A stretch of DNA of 64,000 nt from Chionoecetes opilio. Its lineage: Eukaryota; Arthropoda; Malacostraca; Decapoda; Majidae. The notes beneath the pieces are model-generated. The model saw only the letters and a list, made by a program, of their open reading frames with translations, did no database searches and was not told the origin of the DNA. The stretch is from NCBI GenBank assembly GCA_016584305.1, contig JACEEZ010013982.1, positions 195,001 to 259,000 of the forward strand. Reading direction: 5' to 3'. Numbering within the stretch: the stretch's first letter is position 1; every line of letters begins with the position of its first letter. Below are positions 11,811-24,170 of the stretch, piece by piece. A program made the translations under genes and the position numbers.

Positions 11811-14800
11811 ATGTCAAAAACCTATCGTCAACAAGAAAAGATTGAACGTCTTGGGAAAGAGATCCCGAACCGATTCACCTGTCTGCGCTCCACGAGGACC
11901 GGGGCAAACCTTCCAAGTGCTGTGGGATCTGTTTGGGGCCAAAGCGGTCAAAGACTATTCCAAAGAACAAGTGTGTCTATTTCCAACTGTGACTTCTGTC
12001 CCAAGATAACTCAGAGCCACTGCACCGTGTTCTTACTGACTCAATGGGTAAAACACTCCTACAGATAAAGCAGAAACCCCAGATGACCATGTTAGAGTTT
12101 TCAGTAGCGGACCTTGAAAAAACCCGGCGACGCATCAGCTCTTGAAAAGCACTATCATGGGACATGTTTTGCGCTCTGCACAGCAAATATCAACGAGGAC
12201 AGATCACAGTAATGTGCCACTCATTGGGCTCAGTATGTGATGCACAATTGGTCCTCGCTATTCAAAACACCTTGAGTGACGAGGATGTTACACTGAGCAT
12301 GGCTGGGGTAAATGATGCCTACTTGTCAATTTTGAAAAGATCCCGTGTGGATTAAATGAAAGTGAGAACTATCGGAAATACCTCAAAAGACTCATCAGCG
12401 AGCGCCTTCCAGAAGTGAAGTTTGTCACATCACAAAGGACGGAATGAGCCTGACCGTCTTGTGCTCTCCACTGCAGTCACGATGGCCCATGGATTACAGG
12501 TCCTAAATGATAAATGATGATGAGATATTTGGGGCACCTGAAGAATGCCCGCCAACCTTCTGCGAGAAGAGAGGGCTGCAACAACGCAGTTGGTCGTTTA
12601 CGGGCAGCTTCAGAAATTTTTTAAAAATCCGTCTTACTCCAGTTCTTCATGAGTCACCTCCTCTTTGGTACCATGTTGTCAAAGTGTCCGGAATACGAGA
12701 CCAGGAGGTGGACAAAACTGTCGACGTTTCATGCATTTTCCTTGTCCAAAATACTCGGACTGATCGCCAGGTGAAACATCAGACAAAAAAAAGACAGTGC
12801 CTTCCGACAAACGCCCCAGACCCCTCTGTCAATCGGTCTTCCCCTTGCTGTTCATTCTAGAGTGCGTGAAAAATCTTGTTTGAAAACCTCTCAGCTGTGT
12901 ATATTGGAAGTGACTACCTTCACATCATTGACTTAGAGAAACGAGTTGAGCAGAGTGTTCTTCAGCGGATGAAGGAGGCTGGTGGATTTTGTCTCCCAAC
13001 TTTGTCAAGAAAGGCCTGAACACATGGTTTGCGATCGATAATATTGACCTCCTGGAAGACACACCGACGGGGCAAGGAACCTTCCATGGCACAGTGGTTG
13101 TCATGTTCCAGCAAGATAAAGATGGAGAGTTCATAAACCCGACCATTGAAATACCAAAAAAAGCTTCTCTCACAAAAGCCTCTGGCCTTTGATTTTAACA
13201 TGGTGCAAGAACCAGTCATCAAAACCACTCCATTGAGATTATCGGTCTAGGAAAGGGGAAAGGGGAAAGAATATTCTGAGCAAAGACTTCACTCACACCT
13301 GGGCACTTGCAAACTACCTTGGAACTGATGTGGCACGGATATGATTGTGGATTTCACTGAAACTGGTCAGCGAAGGAAAAACACAGGACAGTGACATGCA
13401 AAGGAATCAGGAAGAGTGCCCCCATGAGAGCACTCCAGTCAAACGCTATACTATCAGCCCAAGGAAAAGCAAACCAACCGGGAAAATTTGGGTCAAGAAA
13501 GATGTGATGCCAACTTGGGCTGCTACCAAATCTCTGCTGTTACCCCAGTCATCCGACAGCCCAACCGCACGAATTTTAGAGGTGATCCCCTCCATTATTA
13601 AAGACCACACCCACTGACTATGGGAACTTTTACACTGTTCTTCGGTTAGCCCAGGGAATCTCTGCCACTGTCATTGGTCCACAGAGAAAAACTTTGATAA
13701 CACTGGACCTGGACCTATATTCCGTGCTTTGAAAATTCAGCAGTCAGTTGGGGACACCAATTGGATCCTAAGGGCAGGAGCTCTCCTATTGCTTTGCTGC
13801 TTTACATGCTCTTGGGAAACGATAGATGGCAGTGGCCTGGATATATGTGCCTTTGAAAGTGGGCATACACATCAGCAGCCCTTCGTGGGATCTTCAGTGG
13901 CCAAAGCATACAAAAGAGGCATCGAATACACATCACAATCAGTCTAGCAATTATGATGATGCGGTTTGATGTCATATTATCCACTCTTTCAAAAGGCCCA
14001 GTTAGTGCCCGGGTGCAATGCTTTCAAGGAAAAGCTTCATTCACGTAACCCCGATATGACTGAAGACTATGAAAATGTCCCGATCATGGTACGCTGGAAA
14101 TGTGAAGCCACTGGAGGAGGATGAAAACATTGGAGAGTTTGCAGAATTCCTTTCAGCTTACCTCGATCAAGTGGAAAGCCTTCTTCATTTCGTCAGTCTT
14201 GCCGCTCAGGGGACTGGCAGAGTTATCTTTCTTCCTTGGAGAACCTGATCAAGTTATTCTTCGCACGGGATCTTCTAAATTACGCTCGACTGATGCCTGT
14301 CCATCTTGCACAAATGAATGCGCTGGAAGATAATGAGCCTGAAAAAATGGAATGCATTGATGTCCGGTGACTTTGTTGTTGCAAAATCAGAGATACCCTT
14401 CACGAATCTTGCCCCAGATCAGGCACTCGAACAGGAAATCAAGAAACTAAAGGGACACACGGTGGTATGGTAGGGACTCAGCAGAGATGAAGCTGCTCTC
14501 AATCGACTCGTCACCACTACACCTTGCCTTGCCCGTATCGTTGACGAGTATCTGGAGCTTCCCAAAAGTTTCCAGGTCATCCGAACGCACAGAGCATTAC
14601 ACTGTCTGGACAGATTGCACTGAGTCCCAAAAGAGAAAAGCCATAAAGATCCGTCAATCAATAGAGTTGCACTGCACAGACAACCCTTCTGAGTGAAGAC
14701 ACCATTGAAAGTTTAGTTTCATCAGCTCTTGTGCCAGAGGTAGCAAAGCATGATATTCTGCATTATGCAGAAAGGGTCAGAAGCGATTCGAGGAGTTCGT

Positions 14801-16460
14801 TTGTGAACGTCTGACTACCACATCAAATCTCTCGGTTTGGGACAAAATGAAAAAGCTCAAGTTGAAGGCATTCTCAAGTTGGATGGATAAATCAAAAGTA
14901 CGCATTGGAGATAAAGTCATCAAATTTTCGTGGGATCGTAAATTTTCTGGGCAGATTTCTCATTGTTCAGGGAAGCCGACCCGGTCTAGTGCCAAAATTC
15001 GAGGGAAAAAATTGGCAAGTACGAGATGTCAACAGTGCCCCGCTCTCTGTGTGCTGTTGATAGATCTTTGTACATCCCAACTGACAAGGGCCAGTCTGAT
15101 GCATGCAGTTGAAGATGCCACGGTTGAATCCCTTGATGTTCCTCCAGTTTCCAGACATAGGGCAGGAAGATCCTCCAGTTAAAGTTCTCATCATTGATGC
15201 AGTGGGTGTACTTCAGAGTATGACAAAGACGGGCCCAAAAAATGCTGAAGATTTCACACCTTCAGGATGCATTCAACAAACGCATAGAGACAATGATGAC
15301 AAACTATGATGAGGGGCGTGTTGTGTTTGATCGATACTTGGATCTGTCGTTGAAAAACAAGACCCCGGCAGAAGCGTCAACCACATCCATTGAGTACGAA
15401 GTTCATCCCGAAATGAAGCTCACCATGGGCCATTAAGGAGTTACTTTCAGCATCAAAAACAAAGCGGAAGCTCCACATTTCTTGTTTGGCCAAGGACTGC
15501 TTAAATATTTCGCAAGCAAAGATTCATTCGTGCTCGTTGTCGTGTACGATGATCATATCAAGGGACTAGGGTTTTTAGTATGCTCATACCATGAAGAGGC
15601 TGACACATTGATTCCAAACCAAGTACTTGCCTCTACAGCCTGTGGTGCTGCCAGAAAAGATCTGCGTATGGTCGCCCGACACTGACGTACTCCTGCTCCT
15701 TCTTGATCTTATCGCCTCCAGACAGATAGCATCTACTATATCCTTGAAGTTTCATACAGGCAAAGGAAAGAAGAAACGGGAAATAGACATCTTTGAAAGA
15801 GTGCAGGTTATTGGCCGTCGCAAATGTCAAGGACTTCTTGGACTCCACAACTTCTCAGGTGCTGATTGGGAGGCAGATTTATAGGAATTTCAAAGAAATC
15901 ATGGGTAGATGCATACCCAAAACTTGATGATGATGACCCTGCCATTGACTGCTTCAAAGCATTAGGGTGCATTTCTATTCCTGCCGAGTTGGTCAATGAC
16001 GAGCTTCCCACGCAGGTGAAAGCGTTGGAGACTTTTGTGTGTCCCTGTCTACAGTTCAAAAGGTCCAGCAAACCCCACCATCACTCAGGTGGGAGCTGTT
16101 TCGGTCAAAGAACTTGGAAGGGAAATGCTTCCACGAACCCCGTGCTGCATTGCTTCCCCATATCATGCGTGCAAACTACATGACAATGCGGGACAAGTCA
16201 TACCCTAAAATTGTCCAACCCTTCCTGCAATTGAAAAAAAAGGATGGAAATTGGAGAAAGGCGTGTATGTTTTCCACTGACATGTCTTGCCCTGCCTGCC
16301 CCACAAGCTGTAGTTGAACTCGTCAAATGTTTGGGTGCAAAATAGGATGCAAGGAAATAGGTGTAGCTGCTTGAAGAATGGCCTGCCCTGTACTCCTCTC
16401 TGTAAATGCTATGGCATGATTGCGCAAACGCTATTCGGGAAAGGGCATTTCAAATATGGA
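11811..16460 (+). pseudogene. Decayed gene: N-terminal Cys region, central domain, PIN/FEN-like domain, Cys-rich C-terminus
   Basis: Read through many frameshifts, the plus strand encodes a large protein. In order: a Cys/His-containing N-terminus (about 11850-12180); a central block FVKKGLNTWFAIDNIDLLED followed by TPTGQGTFHGTVVV (13001-13110); KVLIIDAVGVLQSM (near 15182) and EGRVVFDRYLDLSLKNKTPA (near 15311); then WSPDTDVLLLLLDLIAS (near 15668) and LLGLHNFSGADW (near 15836) followed by GISKKSWVDAYPKL. Acidic 'DTD' and 'SGAD' motifs followed by a 'GISKKS' helix-hairpin-like loop resemble the FEN/PIN nuclease core. The C-terminus has AALLPHIMRANYMTMRDKSY, and after frame breaks NRCSCLKNGLPCTPLCKCYG (near 16350), a tesmin/CXC-like Cys cluster. 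More than ten frame breaks make it a pseudogene. Function (DNA cleavage in its own mobility, or cargo) is inference. Confidence 0.6.
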
Positions 16461-16864
16461 CATTGATGAATAAATGATTGATTTTAAAGTCCGATTTTGA
16501 CAGTATCGCAAAATCGAACGTATCGCTAAATACTACGCGCTTTGGGTGGATGGTTGGGCGCAGGGGTGGTAACTCCGCCAGTGGAACTCCACTGTCTGTC
16601 GTAAGCCAGAATAAAGGAGGAAAGACAACCCTGTTAACATTATTTAAGTATGCCTAGCATAAAACGTGGCATGGAAAAGTAGCTTAGACGGCTTTCGTAA
16701 TAGAAGCGGGTGAGAAAACAACGAAAAATAGAGGTTTCGGTTATACCAAATCTGGACGTGATAGAGAAAATTTTGATATCAGACCTGACATCAGCATCAG
16801 CAATTTAGTAGGAATCAGTAGTTCACTGTTCTGTAACAAAGAAATGTTGAAATTTGTTGCTTAG

Positions 16865-17053
16865 TGTTACCAGAGACCAATCCTGGGGGTGCCAAAAGAG
16901 GAATGACCCTCCAGAAAGGGGGTGAGGGGTCTGAAAATTGGGACCCCATCTTTTTCTGTTAATCTGATACCTATAGAAGCCAGAACTACAAAAAAATCAA
17001 TTTTAGCACAAAAATCCTACGGGAATACATGGCATACCACACTATTATGTCAC
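16865..17053 (-). repeat. Right terminal inverted repeat of the 5.9-kb element
   Basis: This is the inverse of 11150-11332. The stretch 16923-17022 is nearly identical to its partner, and the outer part (17030-17053) is more diverged. Confidence 0.75.
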
Positions 17054-18140
17054 ATACATGAATACACACACGTGGCAATTTATAAACATGAAGTAATGAA
17101 ATAACGTATACACTTAAACACATAAACACACACATACGAGTCATAGAAGGGAATTTTTGTACGTGCGGAGCTAAGGTCACTTTCGTCCTATTCATTTTCG
17201 CGTTTTTTTCAATAAATCATCGGTCACATCAACAGAACTACCCCATTCCATACTTTCTTTTCCCTGCGTCCTTAACCTACACTATGTGCTACTCTTCCTT
17301 CCTTAGAAAGGGGGTTTTTTCCCATGCGAAGTCAGTCCATAGTTCTATGGTAGTGTGCCGTGCGTCATGATCCGTGATAAAAAATAAAAGAGACTCTGGC
17401 GTGAGTGGTCGAGAAACCGGGGAAAAAGTTTACTTTCAGAGTAATTTTCCCTACCAAATATTTATCATTAATGTTACTGTTATCTTCGAAATGTTTGTTC
17501 TATAAATTATCAATAACACCAGTAAAACACACGAAATAATGCCCATTATAACTCTGAAGCAATATCATGAACTTAAAATTCAATTAACTCGTCGCCATTT
17601 GAAATTTTGTGAACACTTATACATGGAGCATATCAAAGAAGCAAATTGTATTTTCATTCCATTGATATTTTCGTTTTTTTGATTATTATTAGGCACCATG
17701 CATAATTAGCGTTTAAATAATAAATAACATCACCAATCGGGTATAACAGGCCGCGCTATATTATACCCTCCTCGCTCAACAAATAGTATTTCAGGACATC
17801 TTCTATTATTGTTATTTTTCAGTGCTTAAACAGTGTTATTAAACGCCCGTGCGAAATACTATTATTTTGCAGATGTTATAAGGATAATTTTGTATTCCCT
17901 TTTTTCTTGCATTTTTAAATGTAACGGGGAAATAGACCCAGAGGCCAACATCTGAAGGAATAGTCTGACAGATAAACATCCCCAAACTTTCCCGCCATCA
18001 AAAAAGGTTAGTAGGAGTGATGAGTGTACCGCTTTTACAGGGGAAGTAACCCCCCTTTGTTTACATCTCCGCAGGCCAGCGGGCCCCAGAAATGTGCTTG
18101 GGGGCGGAGCTTCGTGAGTCAGTGCAACTGTCTGTACCTA
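17054..18140. other. Unassigned AT-rich sequence
   Basis: No coding or repeat structure that I can name. The segment around 18040-18120 is briefly GC-rich. Confidence 0.3.
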
Positions 18141-18150
18141 TTTAAATACT

Positions 18151-18239
18151 CTCTCTCTTCTCTCTCTCTCTTTCTCTCCCCTTCTTTTCTCTCTCTCTTT
18201 TTCCCTCTTCTCTCTCTCTTATCCTCTCTTTTCTCCCCT

Positions 18240-18270
<31 letters not shown>

Positions 18271-18480
18271 TTTTTATAAAAAATTTTTTTAAATAAAAAA
18301 ATTTTTTAATATATATTTTAAATATAATATTTTATATATATATATATATTTTTTATATATATATATATAAAATAAAATATATATAAATATATATATATAT
18401 ATAAAAATATATAATATATATATTTTTAAAAATTAAAATATATATATATAATATATAAAATTTTAAAATATAAAAATAAT
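18151..18480. repeat. (CT)n tract followed by an AT/TA low-complexity block
   Basis: An interrupted CT array to about 18270, then 200 bp made almost only of A and T (TATATA and AAAATTTT words). Confidence 0.9.
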
Positions 18481-19060
18481 ATTTTTTTTTTCGTTCATCT
18501 TAAAAATTTATTTTTCCCTTCCTCCTCCTCCGCTTGCGCTTTTTCCTCCTTTCTTCTTCAAGAAGACGAACATCCATTACCAGAACCAGTTAGCATGTTT
18601 GCGGGACCAGTAAACAATATATTGGTAATCAAAGAAAAAAAAAAAGGGAAAATCTCAAATTATTGAGACTTGACCCATCACAACCATAGGTTGCTGAAAT
18701 CGCCAAATATTTATGGAATGTCACAGCCAACTCTTCTCCCTTTAAGATTACATTTTAATAACACAATGGAAAAAAAAAGCCAAGTATGAGGAAGTTAGCT
18801 AATAAACGCCAAAAAACGGAGTAAACCCTCGCAAACAATTATCCCCCAAATTTAAATATAACTTCTGGAAGTTAAATATTTGAAAAAAATTTTGCGAGAT
18901 ACAATTACACCAAATTTTGATAAAAAAGGGAAATTATTGAAATAGAAATATTGAACCCCCATCATGGCCTTCGTAATAATAAATCATGCTTTAACTAACT
19001 TACTCGATTATTTTCAATTTTATTTATTCAAACTGGGACGCTAGGCTACCCTCGTATATA
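18481..19060. other. Unassigned AT-rich sequence
   Basis: No feature recognised. Long A and T homopolymers are frequent. Confidence 0.3.
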
Positions 19061-19064
19061 ATAT

Positions 19065-19255
19065 ACCTTGACTTTCAGAAAGCCTTCGATATAGTTCCTC
19101 ATAAGTGGTAATTTACCAAATCATGGGCGCATGATTTAGGAAAGCAGCTGTGTTCATGAATTGGCAATTAAGCGTAGGGAACGTGTCGTGATTAGTAGTG
19201 AGGCACAGACCTTTAATTTAAAAAAAGGCCCTCAGGTTTCGGCCCATTGGTTGTT
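19065..19255 (+). pseudogene. LINE reverse transcriptase fragment (motif A region)
   Basis: The frame near 19066 reads IYLDFQKAFDIVPHK, the RT motif A with its catalytic Asp, followed by broken downstream sequence (HG..., RERVVI-like, SGVPQ region lost). The piece is about 190 bp and ends before motif B. A LINE C-terminal fragment with the matching orientation lies beyond the satellite at 27440-27640, so the two may be halves of one copy. Confidence 0.6.
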
Positions 19256-19419
19256 AACACTAAAAAGTAGCAATCGATTATAATTATCAATCAGTTTTTA
19301 CCTATACGTTGAGCAACCAAGTGTAACCATGAAAAATTACAGTAAAAAATACGCAAAAAAAACAACCCGGCAATAATTTAATATTCACTCTTTCGAAATT
19401 TCGTACCGTCTGTGCTTAG

Positions 19420-19998
19420 TATAAACAAGTGCTTGTGGGCCCTTCGGACCCATGTATTGATGTTTTAGTAGTAGTATATTTTAAACAACAATGTGAGTGC
19501 AAACCCCAAATCGGTTCTTGCTGTCTTTGGGTCACAGGGTAAAAACCCGTTCCGTGGGGTTTCCCCCCTTTGGGTTTTTCCGTTGATTCCAACACACACA
19601 ACCCACACACCACAAAAAACGCCCTAAGTCTTGAGTTGGGAATGCGGCAAGACGTTACCGCAGGTTTTTCCCTGTAATCTAATATACTAAAGGTTTTACC
19701 CAAAACCCCCCTTAAAAATGATAATCACATGGGACCAAGCGTTTACCCCCTACGATTTATTTGCGATTTTTTTAGCCTATTTCGAAAAATTGAATTTAAG
19801 TTTCGGCACCAAAACAGACAGACAGACAACCAACACACCCCACACACACACAACACACACAACACCCCAAACCACACACCACAGGGACACAGGCTACCCC
19901 TATAGAAATTTAGACAAGTGTTGTGGGCCCTTCGGACCCATGTTTTGATTTTTTGTATATAGTATATATTAGACAAAATTGATTGAAAAACTCCATTA
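19420..19998. repeat. Satellite, units 1 and part of 2
   Basis: Unit 1 starts near 19420 and unit 2 near 19912. Each begins with a TGTGGGCCCTTCGGACCCATG string, followed by an AGTATATT..GACAA segment, an ACACACAC segment, and CGATTTATTTGCGATTTTTT. Unit 2 breaks off near 19998 where a LINE begins and resumes near 24170. Confidence 0.75.
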
Positions 19999-19999
19999 C

Positions 20000-22900
20000 A
20001 GTAACATCGTCTCCATAAAGTGAGGTTTGTGCTTTGGTTTAGCTTCAGGATTAGAAGGCACGTCGTGATGGGGAGTGTTGTGGAGGCGGAGAGTGAATGG
20101 GTTGGTTTTGGGCTGGGGTTGAGAGTGGTGGTGGTAGGAGTGAAGGAGCTGGGGTTTAAAGGGAGGTAAAAGGGGGTCGGGGGAGAGGTAGGAAGGTGGG
20201 GTGCGGCGTGAAGACTACGGGAGGTGATCGAAGACCTGAAAAGGAGCTTTGAAAGTGAAGGAACGAATTGAAAAGCTTTGGAAGAAGAGGAAATGGATCG
20301 TTTCTTAAAGTGTGGGGGTAAAGGCAAGTGGAGGATGGAGGGCAAGGGAGTGATGTGCCTGTGGGGGACCAGAGCGATTTTGGGACTCAAGCGATACTAA
20401 GGTTTCCCTAGAAGTCCCAGGGTTTGGGGTTTTTTGGGAAAGGGTATTTGATCATGGAGCCCGCCCGCAGGAGAAAAAGGTAAACAATGACCATTTTTTG
20501 GGGCACGAACCATTTGGGTACTCTCGGGGCGCAAGAGGATGAACGGGGGTTGGAAGGTAGAGATACTCATTCCCCAAAGGAAAATTTGGGTTGGGCAGTC
20601 AGGTTAGGCATCTTGACAGCGGGTTCTGTGACAGAGAAGGGATGGCATGAAGCGGTGATTTCCCCAGGGAAGGGGATAGGTTATTATGAAAAGATAGTTG
20701 GTGCATGGCGGAAAAGGGAAAAACCCCATCGTTGCCTGAGCGCTGGGGGAAAGATTTTGAGTGTGAAGAATGAGGAATTGCACGGGGGTTAAAGGGAAGC
20801 TGTAGGAAAAGTTGGGGACAGGGGTTGGTCCCGGGGTGTGTTTTTCTTAAAAGGGACGCTTTGTGACGACAGTGGTACTCAGGGCTATTCGGTAAATTTT
20901 CCGGCGGAATTTCTTGAAAAACCCAATGGGGGGGCCTTTGTCGAAGGGGGGGGACCTCTTTTTGGGGCATAAAAAACCTTTTACCGCAGGGAGGGGGCAT
21001 TTTTGAGGAAAGGAGTTAAGATTTGTCGAATCCCTTTGAAAGGGAGGTAGAGAAGGGGCTTTTTAAGATAGGAAGGGGGGTTTAGAAGGGGGGGTTCGGG
21101 GTAAAGGAAACTTGCGACACTAGGAGGATTTTCAGAAGGAGGGAATAAAGGATTCGTAAGAAGAGAAGAGGAGGGGTTTAGTTAAAGATAAAGGAAAATT
21201 GAAAAAAAAAAAGAGGAGGTGTTGAAGGTTTCATACAAACTGTGGGAGTTTTTAAAAAAGATAGTTTTCTGAGAGGAATAAATAGTGTAGAGGTTTTGAT
21301 ATAATAGCTTTAAACAGGAACATGGTTGGTATGTCGGGAAAGGTATTCGACCCGGGAAGCGAGATAGCTGGGTATAAAGTATTTCACAAGGACAGAGTAG
21401 GCAGACGAGGAGGAGGAGTTGCGTTTATGCAAGAGAGCTGCTGTTGGTTAACAATGTTATAAAAAAGATGACGCAAGAGTCAATGGGTAGGGTTACGGAG
21501 GGAACTGAGAAAATGGTTTTTGGGGTGTGTATGGGCCCTCCCAAACTTATGTAAAGAGGATTCAGCTCCATAGGGGAAAAGAAATAAAAAGGGCCCTGCA
21601 GATATAATCGTTATGCGTGGGGGGAGTTTTTAACTTGGGAAATATAGGAGGGGATTTAATCATAGGTGACGGATGAGATGAATTGTTAAATATAACCCAG
21701 GAAACTTCCTAATCAAGCAATCAAGGAGCTACTAGAGGAAAATATTCTAGACATTGCGGACAAATAGAGACGATTAGTTACAAAGGGGAGGGGGGGGAAT
21801 TTTAGATAATGCGACCATTATGAGATTAGATTAGTTAAAATGGGAATTTGGAAAATTTAAGTGGAATGGGCACAAATCCCTAATTTCAAAAAGGGCATTA
21901 TGCGGGATTAAGTAGACCCCGGGGGTTTTAAAATAAGAGGCGGGGAGGGGGAGCAAAAATTTTCCCCAGGACAGGCTTTGACAGGGGAAAGGCCAAAATT
22001 ATGAAGGTTAGGAAGCACCTGGAGGTAATGGCGCGGTAGATATGGTAGGAGGTCAAGGCTGGGGAGATAATTAGAGCGGTTAGACAGGGAAGTGAGGTAG
22101 GGCTGAGGAGGTAATTGAGGGGTTAGAAGGGGAAGTAAGGGTGGACCCGGGGAGGATTATACCTATTTGTGGGGAATATAATTGACGGACAAAAAAGAAA
22201 TTTTTTATGGGGAAATAAGGCCCAGAAAGAGGACCAAAAAGGATGACCACCAAGTTAAAAACAACATTGGAGTAAAAAGAAACATTTTTTTAAGGTTAAA
22301 GGGGGATTGGAAACAAAGAAAGAAAAACGTGAGGGAGGACAGTGAAAAAATTTTAACTGATGTAAGAAAAAATTAGAGATTAAAGTAGCAAAAAACAGGC
22401 GAAAGGGGGCCCCAAAGGGGTTCATCAGGTTTATAAAAAAAAAGACAGGGAATTAGTTGGGCCTTAAGGTCGGGACAGGGTGGGGGTCAAATACGGATGA
22501 GGGGTATGTGTAGGAGTCTAAATGATTATTCTTAAGGTTTTTAGGAGGGGATACACAGCGATACCGAAGTGAACGGGGTTAAAGGGAAACAATGAGGAGA
22601 AACTCAAAATATTGTGATAACTAGGGAAATGGTGGAGGGGGTATAGAAAAAAAGAAAAATTTTAAAACGCCCGGGCCAGATGAAGTGTATCCCAGGGGGT
22701 TAAAAGGAAAGCAAGGAGGTGTTAGTTAGTCGTTTGTGCACATTTTTAGAAACGGTTGAGATGGCGATGTGCCCTTATTGTGGAAAAGGAAAGGAAATGT
22801 TTTTTCCAAATTTAAGAAAGGGGGACAGAGGACTAAATCAAATTTTCGACCCGTAAGTCTAACATCGTGGTGGGTAAATAATTTGGATCTATTTTTGCAA

Positions 22901-24170
22901 AAAAAAATTAGGAGGCACTAGATAAAATAGTTTTTATCAATGATTCCAACATGGATTCACCCAAAGGGGAGGTCATGTTTCCCCCAATTTATGGTTTTTT
23001 ATAGGAAAGTTTATGAGACGAGATAATGATAAGGATTATGATATAAATATCTGGACTTTTGTAAGGGATTTTACAAAGTACCACACGAGGACTCTTAAAT
23101 AAGGTTAGGGCTCAGGGGATGAGGAAGGTTTTTATTTTGGGTCAGAGCTTGGTAAAATAATAGGCAAAAAAGGGTTTTCAATTAAGGTTCCCAAAATTTA
23201 ATGGGGATGGTGACAAAAGGGGTTTCCCCAAAGGGGCTTTTTGGGCCCATTAATTTTTTTTTTACATCAACGACTTTGGGTAGGGGATAGCATGAATCAG
23301 CAATTTTTCTGATGAATAAGTTTGTAGGATTATTGGAAACACAGTCTGAGAAACATATTGCAGGGGGGCTTAGATAAACTTAACGAGTGGGCAGAGATGG
23401 CAGATGAATTTAATATGAAAATGTAGCGTATGAGTTGTAGAAAAAACCCTGGAAAAAGATACACCATAAGAAGTACGGAAAAGATCAGGGAAAGGGGAAA
23501 AAAATTTGGAGTGAGGGTGAGCCAACCCCGACCTAGGAAACAATGTATTTAGGCCAGAAATAGAGAATAGAGTATTAGGATTTATTACCCGAAGTGTTAA
23601 AGTAGAAGGCCCGGGAATATTCTAAAACTTTATTGGCTCTAGAGGCCCACCTAGACTAGCACAGTTTTTGGGCCCATATTCAGGAGGATTAGGTTGTTAG
23701 AAAAAGTGCAGAGAAGGATGACCCAAAAAGATACAAGGGGTGCGTAAAATTTAGTTTTGAGAGGAGATTGAAGTTTTTAAAATTACATCATCGAGAGAAG
23801 CAGAGTAAGGGGCGATCTAATAGAAATTTTTTAAATGGATAAAGGGGTTTAATAAAGGAGAGGGGAGGAAAAGTTTTACGGCTTTTAAAGGGTAGAACAA
23901 GGGGGTAACGGATTAAGCTGAAAAAGCGTAGTTTTGAAAGGAAATGGGAAAAAAAAGGGTCAAAATAGGGTGGTGAATGAAGGAATGGTCTCAGTAGACA
24001 GGTGTTTGTGCGAGTCATTGGGGAGCTTTAAAAAAAGGGGCTGGATAGGGTTTTGGATGGGGATGAAAGGTGGATGTAGGTAGGTTAGGTGACAGGAACT
24101 ACCACGTGTAGGCTCCGGCCCCTTGTAGCTTTCCTTTTTTTTTTATGTTCTTTTGTTTTTTTGTTGTTTC
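20000..24170 (+). pseudogene. Near full-length CR1/Jockey-like LINE, heavily frame-broken, inserted in the satellite
   Basis: The 5' part (20000-21300) is GC/purine-rich and may be an untranslated region or ORF1. From 21318 endonuclease-like sequence appears: NRNMVGMSGKVFDPG, GYKVFHKDRVGRRGGGVA. Reverse transcriptase traces follow: TPGPDEVYPRGLK (22667), QHGFTQRGG (22945), YDINIWTFVRDFTK (23038), FLGPYSGGL and EKVQRRMTKKIQGV (23700), with the C-terminus LDRVLDGDER near 24040. The 3' end is GACAGGAACTACCACGTGTAGG then TTGTAGCTT and a T-rich ATGTTCTT tail, matching short orphan copies at 39130, 43200, 48448 and 49032. Frames change every few tens of codons, usually at homopolymers. In life it would copy its own RNA by target-primed reverse transcription; this copy cannot. 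Confidence 0.7.

Larger units (their letters stand above)
11150..17053 (+). mobile_element. ~5.9-kb TIR element carrying a decayed PIN/FEN-like nuclease gene
   Basis: Two inverted copies of one sequence bound this region: about 11150-11332 and 16865-17053. Shared strings include CCCGTAGGATTTTTGTGC, GATTAACAGAAAAAGATGGG and CCCCAATTTTCAGACCCC-like blocks, and outward GTGAC...ATAGTG(C/T)GGTATG. I could not find a clear target duplication, and the outermost end is uncertain by tens of bases. The interior holds one decayed gene on the plus strand (11811-16460) and no recognisable DDE transposase. The structure is that of a DNA transposon, but the class is unknown. A second element at 50989-56299 carries the same protein family within unrelated TIRs. 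Confidence 0.65.

Noticed and set aside
11150..17053. Classification of the TIR element as a Maverick/Polinton or viral integration
   Set aside because: There is no polymerase B, integrase, protease, ATPase or capsid-like sequence, and the element is only about 5.9 kb.
19743..20390. 215-codon open frame on the minus strand at the satellite/LINE boundary
   Set aside because: It runs across the satellite-LINE junction in antisense to the LINE and is Pro/Ser-rich without a domain. It is an antisense open frame of a purine-rich region.
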